Shown here: positions 58,358 through 64,000 of the stretch, one piece after another
Numbering within the stretch: the stretch's first letter is position 1
How the letters are laid out: the number at the start of each line of letters is the position of its first letter
NCBI GenBank assembly: GCA_029945445.1
Contig: JAQSCO010000009.1
Span: 219,150-283,149 of the forward strand
Origin: Lacunisphaera sp.
GTDB lineage: Bacteria > Verrucomicrobiota > Verrucomicrobiia > Opitutales > Opitutaceae
Direction of reading: 5' to 3'
DNA: 64,000 bases
Notes under the pieces: model-generated
Told to the model about the DNA's origin: nothing
Seen by the model: the letters and a program-made list of their open reading frames with translations, nothing else
Database searches by the model: none
Position numbers and translations under genes: made by a program

Positions 58358-59644
58358 ATGCACATCTTCCGCCATCTCTACGTCCAGGTCCTGGCCGCCA
58401 TCATCCTGGGCATCCTCCTCGGTTACTTTGAACCGGCCTACGGCGCCCAGCTCAAGCCGCTGGGCGACGCGTTCATCAAGCTCATCAAGATGCTGATCGC
58501 GCCGATCATTTTTGCGACGGTCGTTTCCGGCATCGGCGGGATGGGCAATCTCCGCCAAGTGGGGCGGGTGGGCGCGAAGGCGCTGATCTACTTCGAGGTG
58601 GTGACCACGCTGGCCCTGATCATCGGCCTCATCGTGGCCAATGTCTTCCAGCCCGGAGCGGGGATGCATGTGGCTGCGTCCGGGCTCGACGCCGCCTCGG
58701 TCGCCACCTTCACCAAGGCGGCGCAAGGCATGAGCACGGTCGATTTCCTGCTGAACCTGATTCCGGCAACTTTTGTCGGGGCGTTTGTCAACGGCGACAT
58801 CCTCCAGGTGCTGTTGATTGCCCTGCTGTTCGGCTTTGCGCTCGCCGCGCTGGGCGAAAAAGGCCGGCCGATCGTGACCTTGCTGCACGATGGCTCGAAA
58901 GTCTTCTTCGTGATGGTGAACCACGTCTCGAAGGTGGCGCCCATCGCGGCCTTTGGCGCCATGGCGTTCACGGTCGGCAAATACGGCCTGGGCTCGCTCG
59001 TCTCCCTCGCGGGCCTGATGGCGTGCGTGTATCTGACTTGCGCGCTGTTCATTACCGTCGTGCTCGGGTTGATTGCCCGGGGCGCTGGTTTTTCCCTCTG
59101 GCGGATTCTGAAGTTTATCCGCGAGGAAATCCTGATCGTGGTGGGCACCTCGTCCTCCGAGGCTGCGCTCCCGGGCCTGATGACCAAACTGGAGCGGGCC
59201 GGGTGCGACGAGTCGGTGGTGGGGATCGTGGTGCCGGCGGGATACTCTTTCAACCTGGACGGCACTTGCATCTACCTGACGATGGCGGCGCTGTTCATCG
59301 CGCAGGCCACCGACACCTCGCTGTCACTGGGGCAGCAACTGGGGCTGCTCGGAGTGCTGCTGTTAACTTCGAAAGGCGCGGCCGGCGTCACCGGCAGCGG
59401 GTTCATCACGCTGGCCGCCACCCTGGCGGCCACCGGAACCGTGCCGGTCGCCGGCATGGCGCTCATCCTGGGCGTGGACCGGTTTCTGTCCGAGGCCCGC
59501 GCCGTGACTAATTTCATCGGCAATACCGTGGCCACCTTGGTGGTGGCCCGGTGGGAGAACGCCTTCGATATGGAGCGGGGCCGGGTCATCCGGGCGGGAG
59601 CCGCGGGTGGGGGAAGTCATTCCCGCGCAGGCTCCGGGCCCTAA
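58358..59644 (+). CDS. dctA: Dicarboxylate/cation symporter, DctA-like
   Basis: 428 residues, eight or more membrane segments. The DAACS signatures are present: [36 protein letters not shown] (serine-rich re-entrant loop) and [16 protein letters not shown]. It imports C4-dicarboxylates with protons or Na+. The ATG at 58358 gives the usual N-terminus. Located between receptor 2 partners and the beta-propeller gene. Confidence 0.93.
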   Translation: MHIFRHLYVQVLAAIILGILLGYFEPAYGAQLKPLGDAFIKLIKMLIAPIIFATVVSGIGGMGNLRQVGRVGAKALIYFEVVTTLALIIGLIVANVFQPGAGMHVAASGLDAASVATFTKAAQGMSTVDFLLNLIPATFVGAFVNGDILQVLLIALLFGFALAALGEKGRPIVTLLHDGSKVFFVMVNHVSKVAPIAAFGAMAFTVGKYGLGSLVSLAGLMACVYLTCALFITVVLGLIARGAGFSLWRILKFIREEILIVVGTSSSEAALPGLMTKLERAGCDESVVGIVVPAGYSFNLDGTCIYLTMAALFIAQATDTSLSLGQQLGLLGVLLLTSKGAAGVTGSGFITLAATLAATGTVPVAGMALILGVDRFLSEARAVTNFIGNTVATLVVARWENAFDMERGRVIRAGAAGGGSHSRAGSGP

Positions 59645-59674
59645 TCATCGCCGGCAACCTAAAAATTAATTCCC

Positions 59675-60742
59675 ATGAAAAACACCAGCCTTTCCTCAAT
59701 GCTGCCGGCCGCATTTTTCTTCTTGCTGACGTTAGGCGGACCGTTTGCCCAGGCAGAGTCCTTTTACCGGCTCGAGTCGGCGCTCACGCTCGCCAGTAAG
59801 AACGAGCCCGATTGGGATTACCTGACCTTCGACCAGGAACGTTCGCGGCTATTCGTTTCCCGGCGCGACGACGGGGTGAGCGTCTATGATGCGAAGGCGG
59901 GGAAGATTATTTCCACCCTTGAGGGCACGGCCGGCGGCAATGCCATCCGGCTCGTGCCCGAATATGGCCGCGCCTACATCATCACCCAGGACGGGTCGGC
60001 CACCGCGTTCGACCTGGCCACGTTGCGGAAAATCACCCGCATCAAATTCGGCGACAACGCCGACAACTGCTTTTATGACCCGGTCACCAAGCAGCTCATG
60101 GTCACGATGGGCGACAGCCAGCAGGTGGTGTTCCTCGAGGGCGCCACCGGCCGGCTGGTCGGGAAGCTGGCCATTGACAGCTCGAAGCTGGAAGGTGCGG
60201 CGCCCGACGGGAAGGGGAATTTTTTCCTGGCGCTGCGCGACCGCAACAAAGTGGTCCGCATCAATGTGGCGGAGCGCCGGATCACGGCGGAGTGGCCCAC
60301 CGACGGCTGCGAGTTGCTCAGCGGGCTCGACTACGACCCGGCGACCCAGCGGATCTTCGTCGCGGGCCGCGGCGATAAACCGATCCTCGCGGTGCTGGAT
60401 GCGGTTACGGGCAAGGTGGTGTCCCGGCCGGGCATCGGCCGCGGCAATGATGCCGTCATTTTTGATCCGGAAACGCGGCGCATCTACACCGCCAACGGCA
60501 TGGACGGCACGCTGGTCATCCTCCAGCAGGTGAATGCCGATACCTACCAATTGGCGGAGGCGGCCACCACCCGGCCCTACGCCAAGACCATGGCCATCGA
60601 TTTCAAGACGAAGAAAATCTACACGGTCACGGCCGAAGGAACCGTTGATCCGTCGAAACCCTGGCGCACCGCCTTGGCGCCATTCTATCCCAACAAGTTT
60701 TTCCCAGGCACCTTCGTGATCCTGACCTACTCGGCCCGCTAG
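59675..60742 (+). CDS. Secreted YncE-like beta-propeller protein (paralogue of 12214)
   Basis: 355 residues with a signal peptide (about 1-26, GPFAQA). Blade repeats match those of the protein at 12214 almost one for one (FYRLESALTL, WDYLTFD, NADNCFYDPVTKQLMVTMGD, IGRGND, YTANGMDGTLVILQQV, FYPNKFF). Clearly more than half of the residues are identical. Both copies accompany siderophore-type receptors, suggesting a shared periplasmic role. Confidence 0.86.
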   Translation: MKNTSLSSMLPAAFFFLLTLGGPFAQAESFYRLESALTLASKNEPDWDYLTFDQERSRLFVSRRDDGVSVYDAKAGKIISTLEGTAGGNAIRLVPEYGRAYIITQDGSATAFDLATLRKITRIKFGDNADNCFYDPVTKQLMVTMGDSQQVVFLEGATGRLVGKLAIDSSKLEGAAPDGKGNFFLALRDRNKVVRINVAERRITAEWPTDGCELLSGLDYDPATQRIFVAGRGDKPILAVLDAVTGKVVSRPGIGRGNDAVIFDPETRRIYTANGMDGTLVILQQVNADTYQLAEAATTRPYAKTMAIDFKTKKIYTVTAEGTVDPSKPWRTALAPFYPNKFFPGTFVILTYSAR

Positions 60743-60757
60743 GCCGGCGATCACCTT

Positions 60758-61213
60758 ATGAAGATAAAAATCTTCGCCGGTCTCGCCGGCCTGTTCCTTC
60801 TGGCCCAGCTCGTGCGTCCAGCGAAAAATGACGCCACCGGACCCGGCCCGAACGACATGGCCAAACGTTTCCAAGTTCCTGTGGCAGTGGGGCAGGTGCT
60901 GGCCCGTGCGTGCTATGACTGCCATTCCAATCGCACCGCCTACCCTTGGTATGCGGAGGTCCAACCGGTGGCCTGGTGGATCGGGCGGCATGTAAGTGAA
61001 GGCAAGCGGCATCTCGATTTCACCCAGTTCGCAGCCTACAGCGACAAGCGCGTTGCCGAAAAGCTGAAGGAAATACGGGAGGAAGTTACGGCCGGGGAGA
61101 TGCCCCTTGCTTCCTACACCTGGCTGCATCCGCAGGCCAAGCTGACGCCGGAAGAAGTCAAGCTGGTGGCGGATTGGGCGGGTCGACTGGAGGCGGGACT
61201 TCCCGCGCATTGA
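60758..61213 (+). CDS. Haem-binding domain protein (CxxCH)
   Basis: 151 residues. One N-terminal membrane or signal segment (about 4-19) precedes a haem motif Cys52-YD-Cys55-His56 (ACYDCHSN) and the typical PWYAEVQPVAWW, LDFTQF and GEMPLASYTWLHP segments of the Haem_bd family. The protein is exported and may carry a c-type haem. It starts 15 bp after the beta-propeller gene. Confidence 0.9.
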   Translation: MKIKIFAGLAGLFLLAQLVRPAKNDATGPGPNDMAKRFQVPVAVGQVLARACYDCHSNRTAYPWYAEVQPVAWWIGRHVSEGKRHLDFTQFAAYSDKRVAEKLKEIREEVTAGEMPLASYTWLHPQAKLTPEEVKLVADWAGRLEAGLPAH

Positions 61214-61281
61214 CTTCCCGCGTGAGCGACAACCTGCAAGTCCTGCCGCCGGTCAATCTGCCATTGCAGGATGAAGCGTCC

Positions 61282-62727
61282 ATGCGCCCCGCCGTCGAGC
61301 CTGCGGCCAATGCTGCGGGTTTTCGCCGGACAAAAATCATCTTCACGGTTGGACCGGCCTGCGAAAGCGAAGCGATGATGGAGCGCCTGCTCGACGCGGG
61401 GGCTGATGCCGTCCGCTTGAACATGGCGCACGCGTCCCACGAGTGGACCGAACTGATGGTGCGGCGAATCCGGGCGGTGACGCGCCGGCTGGGGCGGGAC
61501 ATTCCGGTCATCATGGACATCAAGGGACCGGAGATCCGCACGGGCGATTTGCGCGTGCCGATCGAGCTCAAGGCCGGTGACCGGCTCGACCTCGCGGTGA
61601 CGCCGGGCGTTGAAACGGAGGATGGCATTACCGTGGTGCAGGTAAATTATCCGGGCCTGCTCCGGGATCGGGCGGTCGGCGAGGCGGTGCTGGTCGACAA
61701 CGGGTTGATCCGGCTCGTGGTCGCAGGCAAGGATGGCCAGCGACTCCGTTGCCGGGTGGAACTGCCTGGTTTGCTCGGTTCAAGGCGGCACATAAATCTT
61801 CCGGGTGTGCGCGTTGATTTGCCCTCCCTGACCGAGAAGGACCGCCGGGATGCCCTGCTGGGTTTCCGACTGGGCGTCGACTATCTGGCCCTTTCTTTTG
61901 TGCGTGAGTCGGGTGATATCGAAGAACTGCGGCGGTTCGTGCAGCAACACGGGGCTGCAACCCGGATTATTGCCAAGATAGAAGATCGATCCGCGATCGA
62001 TAATCTCGACTCGATCATCCGGGCCTGTGATATCTTGATGGTGGCGCGGGGGGATTTGGGCATCGAGTGCCCCTGTGAGGATCTCCCGGTGCTCCAACGA
62101 CAGGCCATCAGCGCCTGCCGGCGTCATGGCCGCCCTGTGATCATCGCCACCCACCTGCTCGAGAGCATGATCACCCAGCCACTGCCCACCCGGGCTGAGG
62201 TCTCCGATGTGGCGACGGCGGTCTACGAGCAGGCGGACTGCATCATGCTCTCCGGCGAAACGGCCTTGGGGCGGTATCCCGTCGAATGCGTGCAGATGCT
62301 GGCCCGGGTCGCCCGGCGTATTGAAACCACCGTCGAGCCCAGTCATGAGGCCACGATAGTGGCCAGCGACCGGATGAAGGTCCTCCGTTCCGCGGTGGTC
62401 CTCGCGGCTGAAATGCCCGGCTCAAAATTGCTCACGTTCAGTCAACACGGCACCATGCCGCTTGGCTTGGCCACCCTGCGTCCGCAGCGCGCGCCGATTT
62501 TTGCAGTGACGTCGTCGCCGGAATTGGGGCGTCGCTTGGGTTTGGTGCGCGGAGTGGTGCCTGTTCCGGTGCCACGGGATCAGAATCCCCTGACCCGCGT
62601 GGCCGAGGCCATCCGCCTATTGCGGGAAATGGACCAGCTTGTGCGCGGAGATCGTGTGATCGTCGCGACCGAGATCGACGGTCCTGATGGTTTGGCGGAA
62701 TCAATCCAATTGCGCATCGTCCTTTGA
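61282..62727 (+). CDS. pyk: Pyruvate kinase
   Basis: 481 residues from the ATG at 61282 with AGGA upstream; a GTG at 61222 is possible. Landmarks: RTKIIFTVGPA, RLNMAHAS, MDIKGPEIRTG, KIEDRSAIDNLD with the catalytic lysine, VARGDLGIE and TRAEVSDVATAVYEQADCIMLSGETA. The usual ATQMLESM reads ATHLLESM. Converts phosphoenolpyruvate and ADP to pyruvate and ATP. It follows uptake genes and is followed by a response regulator, so it may be transcribed separately. Confidence 0.94.
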   Translation: MRPAVEPAANAAGFRRTKIIFTVGPACESEAMMERLLDAGADAVRLNMAHASHEWTELMVRRIRAVTRRLGRDIPVIMDIKGPEIRTGDLRVPIELKAGDRLDLAVTPGVETEDGITVVQVNYPGLLRDRAVGEAVLVDNGLIRLVVAGKDGQRLRCRVELPGLLGSRRHINLPGVRVDLPSLTEKDRRDALLGFRLGVDYLALSFVRESGDIEELRRFVQQHGAATRIIAKIEDRSAIDNLDSIIRACDILMVARGDLGIECPCEDLPVLQRQAISACRRHGRPVIIATHLLESMITQPLPTRAEVSDVATAVYEQADCIMLSGETALGRYPVECVQMLARVARRIETTVEPSHEATIVASDRMKVLRSAVVLAAEMPGSKLLTFSQHGTMPLGLATLRPQRAPIFAVTSSPELGRRLGLVRGVVPVPVPRDQNPLTRVAEAIRLLREMDQLVRGDRVIVATEIDGPDGLAESIQLRIVL

Positions 62728-62730
62728 ACC

Positions 62731-63666
62731 ATGGTTCAATCAGAAATAGACCTTCCGGGGTATGCGCGCAGATCCACTCCATCCCATGAAGCGGGGGTGG
62801 TTGCGAGGATCGGCGGCCTCCCGATCCGAAACGAGGCAGGGCAGATTGCCGTGCAGTTGAATCGTGGTTGTTTCGACCCGGCGACGAAACTCAGCACTCG
62901 GGCGTATATTCGTCAATTTCCCGTCGGGTTCCGAGCGAGTTTGGCGCGGTCATGTGGGTTCCCGCGACACGGGATCGAGGCGACCGAGCCCGCGACGGAG
63001 ATCAGCCTGGTGATCGCGGAAGACAGGCCGGCGCTGGCTAAGGCGATGCTGCGTGGATTGGCCGCGGGGTCGCGCCGGGTAAATTGGATAAGGAGCTGCC
63101 GGGAAGCACATGACACGCTGAAGGTGGACGGCCCCGATGTGCTGATCCTTGACCTCGACATGTCCGGCATCGCCGGAGTGGGGGTGCTCACCAAATTGCG
63201 GCGCGAAGGCTTTGCCGGCACTATTCTGGCGATAGGTTCACGAGACACGGCGGATGCTCGCATTGCGGCGTTCAACGCCGGCGCGGATCATTTCCTCGCC
63301 AAGCCTTTTGCCGTGGAAGAACTGCAGGCCCGAGTCAGGGCGATCATCAGGCGGGTCGAGTGGGCGCCGCGCTGCAAACTCCAGCATGCCGATATTGTGA
63401 TGGATCTGTTCACTCGAATTGTGACGCGCAAGGGGGTTCGAGTGGAGCTGGTGGGAAGTCTGTTCACCTTGCTCCAGCTGTTGGTGGAACAGTGCGGGCG
63501 TATTGTGAGCCGGGATGCGATTGCCGAGCGACTTTGGGGGGCGCCGGGGAATCAAAAAAACAGGAACCACATCGATGTTCTGATTTGTCGGCTGCGACGC
63601 AAACTTGATTCCGCTGTAGCAACCTCGGCGATCAAAACCGTCAAGGAGATGGGCTTTATTATGTGA
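62731..63666 (+). CDS. Orphan OmpR-like response regulator with N-terminal extension
   Basis: 311 residues if the ATG at 62731 is used. The receiver domain starts near residue 90 (ISLVIAEDRPALA), with phospho-acceptor in VLILDLDMSG, GSRD and Lys in LAKPFAVEEL; a winged-helix domain follows (HIDVLICRLRRKLD, KEMGFIM). The first 88 residues match no domain I recognise. A TTG at 62941 or GTG at 63010 would give a normal 220-240-residue protein, but 63010 would cut into the first strand. No kinase gene is adjacent. Confidence 0.78.
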   Translation: MVQSEIDLPGYARRSTPSHEAGVVARIGGLPIRNEAGQIAVQLNRGCFDPATKLSTRAYIRQFPVGFRASLARSCGFPRHGIEATEPATEISLVIAEDRPALAKAMLRGLAAGSRRVNWIRSCREAHDTLKVDGPDVLILDLDMSGIAGVGVLTKLRREGFAGTILAIGSRDTADARIAAFNAGADHFLAKPFAVEELQARVRAIIRRVEWAPRCKLQHADIVMDLFTRIVTRKGVRVELVGSLFTLLQLLVEQCGRIVSRDAIAERLWGAPGNQKNRNHIDVLICRLRRKLDSAVATSAIKTVKEMGFIM

Positions 63667-63756
63667 TGGTTTTATCCTGCCGCCCTGCGCGGACGAATAG
63701 AGAGGGTGGCCGTGCGACAAGAATCTCAGCCTGAAATCGCGTGGATTCCCCGGCCG

Positions 63757-63999
63757 CTAGGTTCCTGGCAGCTTCGCTGCGCTGACCACGATGCCGTCTT
63801 CGTCGCTGTAGACCCATGCGCCCGGCGCGAAGGTGGCGCCGCCGAACGACACCGGAACGTCGAGACTGCCGGTGCCGGCCTTGCCGCTCTTGCGCGGGTT
63901 GGAGCCGAGCGCCTTCAGGCCAAGGTCCAGTTGGCCGAGCGCGAGGGTATCGCGCACGGCACCGTAAATGATGACGCCGGCCCAACCATTTTTCTGTGC
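63757..63999 (-). CDS. RraA / 4-hydroxy-4-methyl-2-oxoglutarate aldolase family protein (5' part outside window)
   Basis: The visible 80 C-terminal residues read [41 protein letters not shown] and [15 protein letters not shown], the characteristic end of RraA-like proteins. Family members are either RNase E regulators or metal-dependent aldolases. The start codon is beyond position 64000. The gene runs convergently to the response regulator, with 90 bp between them. Confidence 0.88.
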   Translation of the reverse strand, partial: AQKNGWAGVIIYGAVRDTLALGQLDLGLKALGSNPRKSGKAGTGSLDVPVSFGGATFAPGAWVYSDEDGIVVSAAKLPGT

Positions 64000-64000
64000 G

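Noticed and set aside
63010..63666. Shorter response regulator starting at GTG 63010
   Set aside because: It has GGAG at a good distance but would remove part of the first beta strand (ISLVIAED) of the receiver domain.

Overview
The window is GC-rich, densely coded chromosome from a Gram-negative bacterium. Secreted proteins dominate. There are TonB-dependent receptors whose TonB boxes read V-x-QL-x-T/Y-x-VS, a FecI/FecR signalling pair, an OprP-type porin, PepSY and haem-binding proteins, and a very large family of PstS-like periplasmic proteins. The style fits Verrucomicrobiota, most likely Opitutaceae. That assignment is an impression from gene content, not a computed one. No rRNA, tRNA, CRISPR array or insertion sequence was seen.

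Layout. (1) 1-723: 5' part of a secreted TPR protein on the minus strand, truncated by the window edge. (2) 1213-11450: a compact nucleotide-sugar/glycan operon. rfbF, rfbG and rfbH make CDP-4-keto-deoxyhexoses. They are followed by two SDR reductases/epimerases, an acylating acetaldehyde dehydrogenase, a 4-hydroxy-2-oxovalerate aldolase-type enzyme, a thiamine-diphosphate enzyme and a membrane-anchored GT2 glycosyltransferase. This suggests an unusual, perhaps branched or chain-extended, deoxysugar. (3) 11668-46993: the main feature, an island of 16 genes encoding 18 PstS-like substrate-binding domains. It also holds two domains of the NMT1/SsuA type (one fused to PstS), a family-3 solute-binding protein, a beta-propeller protein, a TonB receptor, two small secreted proteins, a PepSY membrane protein, a 2-hydroxycarboxylate symporter, a sensor kinase/response regulator pair, a secreted beta-rich protein, a thioesterase and an OprP-type phosphate porin. 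No ABC permease or ATPase is present. (4) 47228-62727: an ECF sigma factor/FecR pair, two TonB receptors that share promoter and signalling domain but have different barrels, their alpha/beta-fold secreted partners, DctA, a second beta-propeller protein, a haem-binding CxxCH protein and pyruvate kinase. (5) 62731-64000: an orphan response regulator and the 3' end of an rraA-like gene.

Regulation. Nine sites in the island share one geometry: three TTCAG-like pentamers at exact 11-bp spacing, then 10 bp, then a hexamer with invariant A2 and T6. The 11-bp period and position match Pho boxes overlapping a -35 region. The sites precede nearly every transcription unit of the island, including a divergent pair at 45693-45784. 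The simplest reading is a phosphate-starvation regulon in which secreted PstS-like proteins, a siderophore-type receptor, a phosphate porin and a PepSY protein act together to capture phosphate or phosphate/metal complexes. The twin receptors of region 4 instead share a different upstream element, probably read by the FecI-type sigma factor.
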